Of a stretch of 60,000 nucleotides of DNA, positions 23,405-35,019 are shown piece after piece. This DNA is from Adiantum capillus-veneris (lineage: Eukaryota; Streptophyta; Polypodiopsida; Polypodiales; Pteridaceae), in contig CM043962.1 in the NCBI GenBank assembly GCA_014529385.2, positions 127,729,470-127,789,469 on the forward strand. The letters run 5' to 3'. A model generated the notes under the pieces. That model was given only the letters and a program-made list of their open reading frames with translations. It did not search any database and had not been told where the DNA came from. The position numbers and the translations under genes are program-made. Each line of letters begins with the position of its first letter. Positions within the stretch are counted from its first letter, which is position 1.

Positions 23405-24488
23405 TCAAATCTAGGCTTGGGGCAGCACTACAGGAGGCTAGAGTCACCAACTCAGATTGGAGTGAAATTCGACAGGCAAAGACACGGCCCCAAATCTCGT
23501 GGGATAGCTCGAAGGGCTTGGTGTTGTCAGAATTTCATTCTGAGGTCATCTCGGCCACCGTTCGGCTTCAACAAGGGTCTGCGCAGGCCATTTTCGACTA
23601 CGTGGTCTCGACAGGTGCAGATCCGACTCTGCAAATTTGGGGTTTTCGGCCTATGACTACAGGTGCTGAGGATATCGACACTCCCAGAGTGTTGATTTGT
23701 GGTTGTCTACACATCGAAGGACGGCTCACAATTCTTGGAGGCGTGTCACATACGACACGGGCGCATCTACACACAGACTGTAGGCGACATCCACTAGTTC
23801 ATCAGGTAGCTTGTGTTTGCTGCTTGATATTCCAAATTTCATCCTCACATTACAGGTACTTCCACATGGGATGTATTGTCAGAGATGATGTATGTCTGTT
23901 GAGGGTTTGTTGGCTGTGAGTCACGCAGCAAACAACCACCGCAGCGGTTACAGCATACAGTGGGAAATTTGTGGATGTATGACTTTGTGGGAAGTCTATG
24001 TACTGTCAGATTTATTGCAGCCTTTGTTGAGTGTCGAGTGAGGTTTTATTGAGCTGGGGGATTCTCGAATGTTGAGATCCTTTCGGTGATACAGGTCTTG
24101 GAGCGATCCCTCGAGCACCCTTAGATAGGCAGCTAGGATGTATTGACTGTGAGTTAGACAGTTGGGATTGCATCTTTGCTTTACTGCCATTGAGGCATTG
24201 TCGCAGTCTATGCTTATAGGACAGTGACAGGACAGTCAGAGACAGTACAACTGCAGGACAGGTTTACCCACAGCTTACAGTGTTAGAGAGACAGTGGTTT
24301 TTCTAGTTGTTTTTTGGTCTGTTTTTAGTACACCAGAGCCATTTTACAAAGAAGACTCTGCCAAAATTTCTGCAGAATCTGAAGCTTTCTTGGTTCATTT
24401 GACAGGTTGATATTGGTTCAGAGGTCAGTTTACAGGGGAAACTCTGCCGAATTTTTCCCAAGAAAGTAAACTACTGTGAAGCATAGTT
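23405..24488 (+). other. Long untranslated leader of copia family B
   Basis: About 1.1 kb between the primer-binding site and gag. Frames at 23417-23656 and 23518-23919 show no known similarity. A segment at 24039-24096 is nearly the same as the reverse complement of 29499-29555 in the leader of the gag-only element; see findings. Confidence 0.7.
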
Positions 24489-25262
24489 ATGGCTGGATCA
24501 AAGGACACTGCTCTTTACAATATCAAGAAGCTGGATGGAACCAATTTCCCATTGTGGAAGAAGCAGATTTGGCGCGTGTTGGTACAAAAGAAGCAGATAA
24601 AACCTATAAAGCTCAAGGGGATAAAACCAGAAGATATGGACGAAGATGAATGGAGAGAAATGGATGAATTGGCACTTTCTACCATTATGTTGACTTTGGC
24701 AGAAAGCGTTTACTTCAATGTAGCAGACGAGATGTCGGCTTATCAAGCATGGTTAAAGTTGAGTGATCTTTATGAGAAGCAGAGTCCAGCTTCATAGGTA
24801 TACTGGCTTAAGAAGCTTGTTGACTTGAAGATGAAAGAAGGGACACCTATGTCCAATCATCTGAATGAATTCAACACAATCTATAGTCAGTTGTCAGCTC
24901 AAGGTGTCAAGTTTGATGAACCTATTAGAGCTATGTTCCTGTTGATCACATTGCTGGAATGTTGGGACACTTTTCGCACAACTTTGAGTAATTCTGCACC
25001 TCCAGATGGTTTGAACATAGCAGGTGTAGAAGGAAGTCTTCTTACTGAAGAAACCAATAGAAAGACAATCGACAAAGGCAAAGGAACAACCTTAGTTGAC
25101 AGAGGAAGGACCAAAGGAAAGTACAAAGGTGGAAAGAGGAATCAGTCTCGTAGCAAGTCCCACAGTGCTAAAGGCAAGAGTGACATAGAATGCTACCATT
25201 GTGGCAAGAGGGGTCACATGAAAAGAGACTGCAGAGAATGGAAAGCAGAACATGTGATGATG
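24489..25262 (+). pseudogene. Copia family B gag
   Basis: Starts ATGGCTGGATC at 24489 (MAGSKDTALYNIKKLDGTNF), typical of copia gag. One in-frame TAG at 24795-24797 interrupts it before VYWLKKLVDLKMKEG; the frame then continues through the basic region to an intact zinc knuckle CYHCGKRGHMKRDC at 25191-25232. Just after, the frame is lost where the protease should begin. The knuckle would bind RNA during packaging. A single substitution explains the stop, so loss is recent. Confidence 0.9.
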
Positions 25263-28066
25263 CTGACTACGTCACCACTTTTGGACAGAACATGTGGAAG
25301 ATATCCAAGGGTTCTATGACAGTAGCACATGGAGTAAAGTCTGGAGGACTTTACATGATTTATGTATCAAATGTCTCTAAAAATGTAATCAATGTAATCG
25401 AGAAGCCGAACGTTTCTTTGTGGCATAGCCGGTTAGGATATATGTCCAAGAAGGGAATGGAAATCTTGTCTCGTTCTGGTTATTTGCCTGGATTTTCATT
25501 TAATGATTTTGAATTCTGTGAACATTGTCTGTATGGTAAGCAAACACAACAGCCACATAAGCATAGAAGCAGTAGAAGAGATACACAGTTGGCACTTGTT
25601 CATAGTGATTTGTGTGGACCTATGCCTAACCTATCTCTAGGGGGAGCTTCTTACTTTATGACATTTATAGATTATTACTCGAGGAAAGTATGGGTTTACT
25701 TTCTCAAGCACAAGGATGAAGCGTTTAGTGTTTTCAAAACGTTTGTGACACTTGTGGAGAATCAGAGTGGCAAGAAGCGTAAATGCTTACGCACTGACAA
25801 TGGTGGAGAGAATTTTTCAAAGGCCTTTCAGGACTTTTGTGAGTCAAAAGGTATAAAACGTGAACTTACTGCTCCTTACAATCCTCCTCAAAATGGTGTT
25901 GCTAAGAGGATGAATAGGACCATACAAGAGAAGGTCAGAAGTATGTTGTCTAATGCACAGCTGCCAAATGGGTTTTGGGCTGAAGCTCTATCAACAGCTG
26001 TTCATCTTGTAAATAGATCTCCTAGCAAGGTTTTCCAAAAGGATTCAGTGCCAGAGATGGTATGGTCAAACAAAATGCCCTCATACAAGCATCTCAGAGT
26101 CTTTGGCTGTGAGGCATATACTCACATTCCAAAGGAATTTAGGAACAAACTTGAGCCAAAGAGTAGAAAGTGCATCTTTCTAGGCTATGGTAATTCTGGT
26201 GAGATGGGGTACAGACTTTGGGATCCCGAATCCAGAAAGGTTGTCCGCAGCAATGATGTTCACTTTAATGAATCCAAATATCATTCTAAACCAGAGAGGG
26301 TTGAGGAGATTAGAAGAGTTGTCTTCCAAGAAGATGGACCTGCACATGCAAGACAAAATGTCAAGGCTCAAGAGGAGCAAGGACAGGATAGAGTGGAACC
26401 ACAGGTTGTGGCTGAGCCTGAGCCACCTATTGTGTGTAGATCTAGACGTTTCACGCAACCTCCTGATAGGTTTGTTCCATCTATGAACTATGTCATGTTG
26501 ACTGATTGCAATGAGCCTTCATGTTACAAGGAAGCAGTGCAAATGAAGGACTCCGGGAATTTGAAATTGGCCATGCAGTGAGAAATGACAGCTTTGCATA
26601 AAAACAAGACATGGAAGCTAGTTAAATTACCACAGGGCAAAAAGGCTCTACCTTGTAAATGGGTTTACAGGTATAAGATCACCGCTCATGATAGTCAGCC
26701 AAAGTACAAAGCAAGGCTTGTTGCCAAGGGCTTTAAGCAAGAACAAGGCATTGACTTTGATGAAGTCTTCTCTCCGGTGGTCAAGATGACTACATTGAGA
26801 TGCTTTCTTGCATTGGTTGCCATATTAGATTTGGTGTTGCACCAAATGGATGTCAAGACAGCGTTCTTGCATGGTGATTTAGATGTGGAAATTTACATGC
26901 AGCAGCCAGAAGGGTTTGTTGAGAAAGGCAAGGAAGATTGGGTATGCCAGTTGTTAAAGAGTCTTTATGGCTTAAAACAATCACCGAGGGCATGGTACCA
27001 TAAATTCCACAAGTTTATGCTTTCTCAAGGCTACAAACGTAGTGAGTTCGATCACTGTCTATATACAAAGAAGGCTAAGGATGGCAGTTGGCTGATCCTT
27101 ATTTTGTATGTGGATGACATGTTGATTGCTGGCAAGCACTTGGAAGAAATTTCAGCTTTGAAGTCAAAGATGGCCAAATCGTTTGACATGAAAGACATGG
27201 GTGAGGCAAGTCATATACTTGGTATGCGCATTGAGAGAGACAGATCAAAGAAGTTGATTTGGTTATCTCAAACAGAGTATATTGACAAGGTTTTGCAACG
27301 TTTCAATATGGAGAAGGGAAAGGCATTGAGTGTTCCATTGCCACCATATGTGAAACTTAGCAAACAAGATTGTCCTGTGTCTGAGGAAGAACAGGCTGAA
27401 ATGGATAAGATTCCATATGCGTCTGCAGTGGGTAGTTTGATGTATGCAATGATTGCTACTCGCCCAGACATTGCATTTGCAGTGGGAGTAGTAAGTCGAT
27501 ACATGTCAAACCCAGGCAAGAAACATTGGGAGGCAGTGAAAGGAATATTGAGATACCTGAAAGCTACAAAGAGTATGCGTATATGCTATGGGAGTCAGGA
27601 GCTAAGTGTAAAGGGTTTTACAGACTCAGATTATGCAGGTGACTTAGACAACCGAAGGTCTACGTCAGGGTATGTCTTTACATTGGCTGGTGGAGCAGTA
27701 TCATGGCGTTCTAGATTTCAAGATTGTGTTACTCAGTCTACTACAGAGGCTGAATATGTTGCAGCATCAGAGGCATGCAAAGAATCAATTTGGCTTAATC
27801 GACTAGTAACAGATTTGGGAATCAAAGAAGAGATGCCTGTGTTATATTGTGATAGTCAAAGTGCTATACAATTGGCTCGCAATCCAGTTTATCACTCAAA
27901 GACAAAGCATGTGGATGTGAAGTATCATTTCATCAGGGAAATGCTCGAGGATAAGTAACTTCAGCTTGTCAAAGTTCGCACCACAGAAAATCCTGCTGAT
28001 CTACTTACAAAAGGACTTCCCTTAGAGAGCTTTGCGCATTTTCGCAAGCAGTTAGGTGTAGGGTAG
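25250..28066 (+). pseudogene. Copia family B pol: integrase, RT, RNase H, protease deleted
   Basis: After the knuckle the sequence jumps to FGQNMWKISKGSMTVAHG, so the DSGA protease is missing. Then come GAG-pre-integrase (SLWHSRLGYMSKKGMEIL, CEHCLYGKQ), integrase (HSDLCGPM, LRTDNGGENF, NGVAKRMNRT), RT (KWVYRYKITAHDSQPKYKAR to YVDDMLIAG at 27107-27133) and RNase H (TDSDYAGDLDNRRSTSGY, STTEAEYVAAS, CDSQSAIQLARN). In the integrase the third catalytic residue is Lys (codon 25904-25906) where Glu is required, and FIDYYSR has Tyr for a usual Asp. In-frame stops are TGA 26579-26581 and TAA 27956-27958. RT and RNase H catalytic residues look intact. True pol end is TAG at 28064-28066. Confidence 0.92.
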
Positions 28067-28155
28067 TACATCACTTCTCTACATCTCTTGTATATTAGCT
28101 TGTATAGTAGCTTCTCTCACACTTAAAGTACCACATTGGACTTTAAGTGGGAGGT

Positions 28156-28347
28156 TGTTGGGGTATAAAGCCCAATGTGGTGGCCCAGGTAAGTGGGCGG
28201 GCCGCCAGGTATGTACACATATTCTTTTGTAAAAACCTAATAAGAACTCACTATGCTCTACACATTACAGAAGAGCGAGTTCACCATATCGTCGTGCTCT
28301 TCTTCTCGCACTCTCTCTCGCGTCGCACTTCCGCTCGTACTCCTTCA
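28156..28347 (+). repeat. 3' LTR of copia family B
   Basis: 192 bp, preceded by the purine tract AAGTGGGAGGT at 28145-28155 and followed by the duplicated CGTAC. Confidence 0.95.
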
Positions 28348-28898
28348 CGTACCTGTACTGATACCAAGCTCCTCAAGATGCTTAATCTTCCATTCCTTGT
28401 GCTTTGCAATGCGTACCGCATCTTCAAAAGACTTGGGCCTCTTCAACTCAACCTCAAACCGCAACCAAGGTGACAAACCATCAACAAAAGAACTTTTCTT
28501 CAATGAACAAGGGGGAGTCTCATCCTTAAGAGCAAGACACCAACGAGTCCATAAATCTGTAAAAACTTGTATATAGGCATCAACACCTTGACAAGAACCT
28601 TGCCTAAGAGCATTGAGCTCATTCAATACTGCATTGGTGTCTTCAAAAACCTGGAAATGCTCTAAAAAATCTTTTATAAACTTGTCAAGACTCAAACCAT
28701 AAGAAGAAGCCACTGCTTCTTTAGCTTCCAAATCCATGAACCAAACACGGGCCTCATCTTTCAAAAGGAATCCAAAAAGCCTCAAAATCTTCTCCTCGTC
28801 ACACATATCATTGCTTATGCATGCCACCTCTACTTGCTCCAGAAATCTTCCACATCTTCATCACTTCTTTCATGAAATTCCGTATAAGAGAAAGCCAT

Positions 28899-29948
28899 GG
28901 ATACCCAAGTTTTGATGCTTTGAGAACCCCTTCTAACACAGGTACAAGAACCCAAAACTTTTTAATGACTCAATCTCCAGAAACTTCAATAAAGCTCATA
29001 TTTAGATAAGAACAAACACATGCACATCAAATGAGTTTTCATAGTTAATCATGGGAATTACAACAGGCAAAGGGGATTCCATTATCTCTCTTAATCTTCT
29101 TGGCCCGAACATAAAGACTATGCGCTGTTGGAAAAAAATCTTCCTGGACACATGAACATTTATATGGATTCTTTGTGTTAAATGAAAAGGAGTGAATTGA
29201 GGTCCATTTTGATCATCCATTAAAGCCAACCATGCAACTCCCAAGAAGGCACACCTGACTTATCCTCTGATTTTGCCAGAATTGCAGTAGCATAACAGCG
29301 TAAATGGCTCAAGAGACCAAAAAACCAACCATCACAACTTGAAAAAAATTTAGCAGAGTTTCCCCAGAAGTAGAGCAGTAAGAACCCAAAATATAGATTA
29401 TATATGTATGCATAACCTACCAACAATGGAACCCGAGCATCAAGTAGGAATCACTAGTACATAGCCTATGACGAGGTCACGAAAAGGGTGCTCCAGTCAC
29501 ATGTATCATCGAAAGGATCTCACATTTGAGGATCCCCCAGCTCAATAAAACCTCACACCACAACCCTCTCACGAAGGCTTATGCAAATCTTGTATTGTCA
29601 AGTCTTAGAAATGACTATCTTTCAGAACAAGTCTCAAAAATGGTTGGGACTGCCAAATAAAACCAAGTATAGTTCCACAAAGGCGTACAATGGCAGTATC
29701 CACAAGTAACGTACAATACCAGATAATGCGCTCAAATAGGCGCCAAATGATGCATACCCACGACAACTGCAAGTGACTTCCACTTGCCAGTATATCCCTC
29801 TACTCCAGCTGCATGTACCTGTATGAATCACTTGTACCTGTACCTGTACCTGTACCTGTAACCTATGATCTGTTATCTGCAACCTGTAACCTGTAATCCC
29901 AAAGTTGAAGGTACTCGAAAAAGATCCTCAATTGGGACGCCAAAAGAA
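28899..29948 (-). other. Leader of the gag-only element
   Basis: Non-coding stretch between the 5' LTR and gag. It contains a short tandem array of CTGTAC at about 29833-29858 and the segment 29499-29555 shared with the copia family B leader. TTTTGGCGTCC immediately after the LTR is the candidate primer-binding site; it is not the initiator-Met type used by the other elements here. Confidence 0.6.
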
Positions 29949-30010
29949 TGTGAGCGGGATGGAAACACACACAACACCTCTATAATCACACAACACACAC
30001 TCTTGGGATG

Positions 30011-30048
<38 letters not shown>

Positions 30049-31119
30049 TGGGCACCACTTGGCTTACACAAGCCACCTGGTCGAGATAGGGAACACACCG
30101 ATGGAGTGAGAGGAGAGAGACTATCCATTTACCCACTCAACACAAAGAGACACACACACGTGCACCCAAAAAACATAGCTCAAAAGAGGAAGATTTCTTA
30201 TGTTTAGATACAATTGAGCTTGGGCCAACACCAATGGGGCAAATAGCTCACACAATATGGATGAAATATGCCAGATACAAATACAAATTTGAGTGGAGAC
30301 TTCACTCAAAGGAGAAACTTACACAGCCAAAACAGCAAGAAAAAGTGAGAAATTTGGCAAAATGGACAGCACCATTGCATCCAGAACGGCCAAAAATCCC
30401 AGTCTATAATATCAAAGTGCTCAAATCCTACCTCCGATAAGCAGTTTATGGCCAAAACAGGCTCCAAAAATAGCAAAACCTGAGTTGCGGCTTTTCCTCC
30501 TCTTCTCTCCACGTTTTTCTCTGGTTTTTCTCTGGTTTTCAAGTGTCCACACTTCACTTTATCCCTTGGGCACCTTTGCCCTTTTGATTGACCTCAAACG
30601 GATCCCAAACAGGCCCCGAACATGCCAAAAATGGCTTTGCAGTGCGTTTTTGTTACCCTTCTACATCCATCCACACGTTTGATACTCAACTTTTTCCAAT
30701 AATGCATCCCGCAATCACGTGAAGTGATCCCAAAATATAGTCCTCATGATGACCTTTTTGCATAATTGATCACAAGAAAACACTCCCGTTGTGTCCTCAC
30801 TTACCACGTGCAAGTATTGACCCCATTCGACCTCCTGACGTCACTGGATGCCACTTGACGCACTTGCTTACCTCATGGCGTCAGCCCGCGGATAGCTTCC
30901 TCGAGAAGTTTTATGGTCTACCAATTCCTCATTATCATACAAAAACACACTGATACTAGTGACGATGAAAATCGATGTACTATTTGCATGTTGTCCTACC
31001 TGTACACATGTAGGCCCCACGTAACCACCTGGCTCTGGAAAATGGGCAATCCTTTATTCGATGCACCATGCATGTGTATGTACATATGCGCAATCACTTC
31101 TTCCAAAAAACTTTTGACA
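29949..31119 (-). repeat. 5' LTR of the gag-only element
   Basis: 1171 bp on the minus strand, TGTCAAAAGTT to CCCGCTCACA. Contains an (AC)n tract at 30013-30046. Confidence 0.85.
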
Positions 31120-31565
31120 ACGTCAGCCAATTACTTCATGAAAAGTGAAAAGAGGTACTCTTTTGGGTACACCTTTGTTGTGATAACTGGTTTAGTATGC
31201 TCATGTAAGGTTTAAATGGAGTTTACACACTATGTTGATTATGGATCGGATATACAACACGATTGCAAAGGGACAACAATGTGGACAATCAAGATGTTAG
31301 TCTTGGTTTCATTGAATCTCCTTCTGAATTGTGTTCCAGTCAAACGACAGTTGGATCCATGAAGGATGCCACTGTGGAAAACAAATTTAGTTTTCTTATG
31401 AAGATATAACAACTTCTGTTTTCGAGGACGAAAACGTTGCTCCAAGAGAGAATGTCAGGCATAGGGTAAGACCGGGCAAGCCAAGGGCCAGGACAGAGCC
31501 ATGCGGCTCTATTATTAGCAAGGCAGGGCCTATATATGGCATGGCTGGGTGGAGAGTTGTATGCT
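31120..31565 (+). repeat. Gypsy 3' end and start of its LTR (family C)
   Basis: The sequence TTTTCGAGGACGAAAACG at about 31418 is typical of the end of plant chromovirus coding regions. A purine tract (CAAGAGAGAA) and TGTCAGGCATAGGG follow, marking the LTR start at 31453. The LTR part matches 15304-15440. Upstream coding is not recognisable and the LTR is cut near 31600. Confidence 0.6.
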
Positions 31566-32929
31566 CCAGTCCCCTCAGTCTCACACAGGGGGGGATGTAG
31601 GAGTGCAGAGAGACAATGGGAAAGGAGGTGGCTGTTTGGGGGAGGAGAAGGAATGCAATTTTAAAAAAAAAATTAATTTGAAATTCAAAAATTATTAAAC
31701 AATACTAATAACTATTAGGATTAATATAAAATGCTCTTAAATATTTTAAACACAATTAAACACTTTCGCTCTCATTTTTTCAATCTAGTGCTTATCTTTT
31801 CAACTCAACTATCATGTCATGCATTATAGTCTTCCCTTCTTTTGAAAGAGCTTTTCCCTTTACCAATGGGAAGGGGTTAAATATCTACAAGAACATGTTG
31901 TGCCACAAACATTTACTGCTCTAAATGCAATTTTCATGGTTGGGAGTGAAGAGTTGACAGTGCCACTAGAGAAAACAAGAAGTCGTTTGGGAGAGGAGTT
32001 ATCTCTCTCTAAAAAGTTTGTGGTGTTAGTCGAAGATGACACAGTCTCAAATTTGAGTGGCATGGCTGCTCCTTTGGTGGATGTTCCCTGCATAGACCTT
32101 ACTAGTCCAAGCAAGGAACAACTCTTTGGGGAGCAAGCACTGCAAAACTCTAATGAGATAAGAAAAAAAAAAGTATTTTTTGTCAATCAATTTTTAACAC
32201 AATGACAAAGCACAACACCTTGATATGAAGCTTTTTTCAAAGATAGTGGAAACCAAACAAGTGTCGAAAATACCAAAGGTGTACAATGGTAACATGGTGT
32301 CTGAGTTTACACCGACCTTAGGAAAGGTTCATCCAATGAATGCTATGTAACATAAGTATGATCCACACCACTGAACCAAACCACAAAGCTCAAACATAGC
32401 ACTTTCTAGAGTGTGCCACAAAAGTCAGTGTGCAAGTGCCCTAAAGTGTCTCAATGAAAGTTGTCCAAAATCGATAATTTTGGGAAGTCAAACATAACGC
32501 ATTTCAATGGCAGTATGCTAAACTAAACTTGCATGGGAAAGTTTTGTGATGAAATTGGAGGCAAGCTTACTTTTCACTATTGCGAAAAACCACCTATTTG
32601 TTTGCATACATATAATTGCTTTGTATATTATGTCATGTCAAGGGATGGTACATGAGTAGATTGATAATACATCAAGGAACTCATCAACATGACATGAGGG
32701 ATGGTACGTCAAAAGGGATCACCAATAAAACCAAAGAAATGGTTGCACGAGTTCTCAATGTAGATAGACATGCAGGCACACAAAAGGTATAAATGTGTGT
32801 GGCAAAGAAAATTGTGACAACAACTTTAATGCAAGAGGGGGGCTCTAGCGACGTACTTGGTGAGCAAGAATTTCTAAATGTTGTTGAAGTAATAGGTCCC
32901 TTAGTGGAGGACAATTGGTGAGGATGATT
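31566..32929 (+). other. AT-rich region with an unassigned 101-codon ORF
   Basis: The frame 31900-32205 (MPQTFTALNAIFMVGSEEL) has no family I know. The flanks are AT-rich and noncoding. It lies upstream of the MULE-like remnant on the same strand and could be its N-terminal part, but nothing proves that. Confidence 0.3.
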
Positions 32930-33039
32930 ACATATTTCTCTTATTTGTGCATATTTTTTCACAGTAACTTAACTCTGTTATACAAGTTTCGAAGGTCCGT
33001 GGAAGGAACAAGAAATGAGCCAACAAAGGAGAGCTTCGG

Positions 33040-34319
33040 TGTGGACTCCTTGTTGCGGCTAAAAAGTGATTGCACATATGATTTTTTTCACAGAAGCAGG
33101 TTTCTTGAACAAGGAGTGGGCTTTGTGTTCAAGATGTCTAAAGTTGGTCCTGCATCTGGATTGGATTTGGTTAATCGAATGCGACGAAGTGGACCTGGAG
33201 ATCTTCGGCATGCTTGGGTGTAGTTTGATCACATTCACCGAGTGGAGGATTGGATGACCATGGCAATGCAAGTTTACGATCCAAGGTTTGTTGTTTTAGG
33301 AACATTCATCTCAAGTTTGGCATATCTTAAGAGACAACCAACAATATGTATACTAATATGAATGTTTTATGTTCTAGCATGCAAGGTCTCCTCACTATTG
33401 CAACTTGTGAGATGAAAAAGGAAGACATGGAAGCACAAATTCTTTTCTGGCATTGCATAAATGAATTTATGGAGGGGCATGGATGTGAGAGAGCGGATTT
33501 CCACCAATTCATGGACAACGAAGCTCAAGCCAACTGGAATGTAATTCGCACCGTGTTCAATGGTGGGAAAGACAATGTTCTACAACGTCGAGAGCGATCT
33601 TGCCTTTTTTATTTGGTTCCAAAGCATGTTGGGACACACAGCAAAGTACATCGTCTCTTCATCTCAACAAACTCACAAAGACATGTGCAAAAAGTGGCGT
33701 TTAGCCCCCTCTTGAGAGATAGCTGCAACAGAGTCTGGTCTCCTTCGACAATGATGGCGCAATGGAAATTACATGGATAGAAACATCCCTACAATGGACT
33801 CTTTGTTGAGTTGGTGGGAGGTGCGTACTGCACATTGGGGGAGCATCATGACTAGTATAGAGAAAAGTGTTGATGGGTCAAACACTCCAAGAACCAACCC
33901 GGCCAAGAGAAAGCATGGGAGATGGCTTACAGGTGAAGGATTAAAAAAAAATCTCATTGAATGACGCATGTACTTCAGATATGGCGAATTCAATACTACA
34001 AAGCACAAAGATGGTTTCTTTCTCTCAAGGTAAACATATTGGAAAGGGTTCTTCACTGGAGAGACTCAAGGAAAGAGTTTCCTCTAGTCCAGCACAAGCG
34101 ATAAGAGTAGTAAATGAGGCTACATGTGGAACACCCATGTATAAATCTCGCACCCCGCTTGAAGGAGACAAAGAAGCCGTTCGGCAAAAGCGAGGGCCAT
34201 CGATTGTGATTGATGCTGAGGATGAATCAACACATATACCTGAGTACAATGCAAAACTAATAATCGCACAACACACAGAAGGCCAAGGAAGATCATGTTC
34301 ATGGAAGATTCAGGGGTAG
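33040..34319 (+). pseudogene. Mutator-like transposase-derived gene remnant with one intron
   Basis: Pieces read in order: FFTEAGFLNKEWALCSRCLK, then ITFTEWRIG, then MTMAMQVYDP. A GT-AG intron of 92 bases (33286-33377) follows, then LLTIATCEMKKEDMEAQILF and FHQFMDNEAQANWNVIRTVF with RRERSCLFYL, and later LLSWWEVRTAHWGS. This order matches, from memory, a MULE-like family of plant proteins with a central DDE-type core and a C-terminal SWIM finger. A stop before the intron and frameshifts near 33780 and 33960 show decay. Removing the intron joins VYDP to a frame that continues the conserved block, which supports the splice call. The SWIM part is not on this strand; a SWIM fragment lies at 36410-36800 on the other. 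Confidence 0.5.
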
Positions 34320-34339
34320 CAGATGGGAGTGAGATTTCC

Positions 34340-35004
34340 AAAGAGAAGACAAAGTTATGTGTTCTGGAATGAAAGGTCAATGAAGCTATGTGGGCAATCA
34401 GAAGAACCCCTCTCGGAAATCATGTGACATGTAGTGGCACCCTGCTCGATTGTGAGCTGCCTCCCAGCTCCTTCGCTAAGACTCGATACTGCTCGAGCTT
34501 CAACTCACGTTGTTGCAACGTTGTCCTCATAGATATAACTCGACCTGCTCTTCTATTCCCTGCTTCGACGCAAACTTTGCCTTGATACTCAAAGTTTCCA
34601 ATTGAATAGTATTGCCTGCAGGTCCCGACTCAGCCCAATTCAATGCTCCCGATTCTCTACATAGAATCCCCAAATGCTCGCTTTTGGTGCTGACTTTTGC
34701 TCTCAATTTTCCCCCTTCTTACTCACGTGGTCTCCTCAATTGCCCTAATTTACTGCTACTGCCGACTTTTTCTTGCAATTGCTTGGCCTCTGATTATGTT
34801 GTCAAGCTTACTTTCATTTGCTTGCCTATGAGGTCCTTTCTATGCTCACACTCGCTGCCTAATGCTTTGCCGAGATCTGCTTCAGTAGAGCTTGCCCGAT
34901 TTGATCTACTAGAGCCAATTACATTGGACTGCTTCAAGCTCTCAAGTATGCATCTCCAGCTTGGGAAGACTACACACGTCGTGGGCGGATTAGAAAACCA
35001 ACTA
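34340..35004 (-). other. Leader of a minus-strand copia-type element (family D)
   Basis: Sequence downstream, on the minus strand, of a primer-binding site and LTR. Near its far end the minus strand can encode MRTTLQQRELKLEQYRVLAK, perhaps a gag start, but no gag domain follows. Confidence 0.4.
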
Positions 35005-35019
35005 CGCTCTGGTACCAGT
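35005..35019 (-). promoter_or_regulatory. Primer-binding site (initiator-Met tRNA type)
   Basis: Minus strand ACTGGTACCAGAGCG directly after the LTR end GGCTCTACA; one difference from the standard core. Confidence 0.75.

Larger units (their letters stand above)
23199..28347 (+). mobile_element. Copia family B, young but defective, inserted in the gag-only element
   Basis: Complete element of 5149 bp with 192-bp LTRs (23199-23390 and 28156-28347) starting TGTTGGGGTATAAAG and ending TACTCCTTCA. I see two differences between the LTRs, so it is recent. CGTAC flanks both ends (23194-23198 and 28348-28352). A primer-binding site follows the 5' LTR and a purine tract (AAGTGGGAGGT) precedes the 3' LTR. 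It landed in the gag frame of a minus-strand element. Despite its youth it lacks the protease region and has three in-frame stops, so it probably moved using proteins supplied in trans or decayed very soon after insertion. Confidence 0.95.
22480..28898 (-). pseudogene. Gag-like ORF with acidic C-terminal region, split by a copia insertion
   Basis: The start is probably the ATG at 28898-28896 (MAFSYTEFHERSDEDVEDF). A one-base slip near 28845 leads into a retrotransposon gag domain (ILRLFGFLLKDEARVWFMDL, LSPWLRFEVELKRPKSFEDA) down to 28353. The copia at 23199-28352 interrupts here. Reading resumes in the same frame at 23198 (HVQDGFDMQDEVKPKQVKNS), passes one TAG near 23073 and continues as an acidic region (YEYEVEVIDDEHLSLDTSSL) to a stop near 22822. 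A second acidic stretch in another frame (22788-22480) includes SGDSHDYDMDEVMRDDEYTY. No zinc knuckle or protease motif is visible. The gag domain would assemble particles; the role of the acidic part is unknown. Confidence 0.75.
21072..31119 (-). mobile_element. Gag-only LTR retrotransposon carrying a nested copia
   Basis: Two direct copies of a 1.1-1.2 kb LTR (21072-22196 and 29949-31119) flank an internal region that contains a gag-like frame on the minus strand. Without the copia at 23199-28352 the internal region is only about 2.6 kb. On the minus strand a polypurine tract (TAGGGGATGGGCAAATTA) precedes the 3' LTR at 22196, and TTCTTTTGGCGTCC follows the 5' LTR end, fixing the orientation. 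No protease, RT, RNase H or integrase is visible. It therefore looks like a non-autonomous element of the TR-GAG kind, or an autonomous one that lost pol. No matching flanking duplication was seen (CACAT against ACGTC). Confidence 0.75.

Noticed and set aside
23518-23919. 133-codon frame in the copia family B leader
   Set aside because: No similarity known to me, inside a 5' leader, and includes LTR-proximal sequence; no reason to call it a gene.
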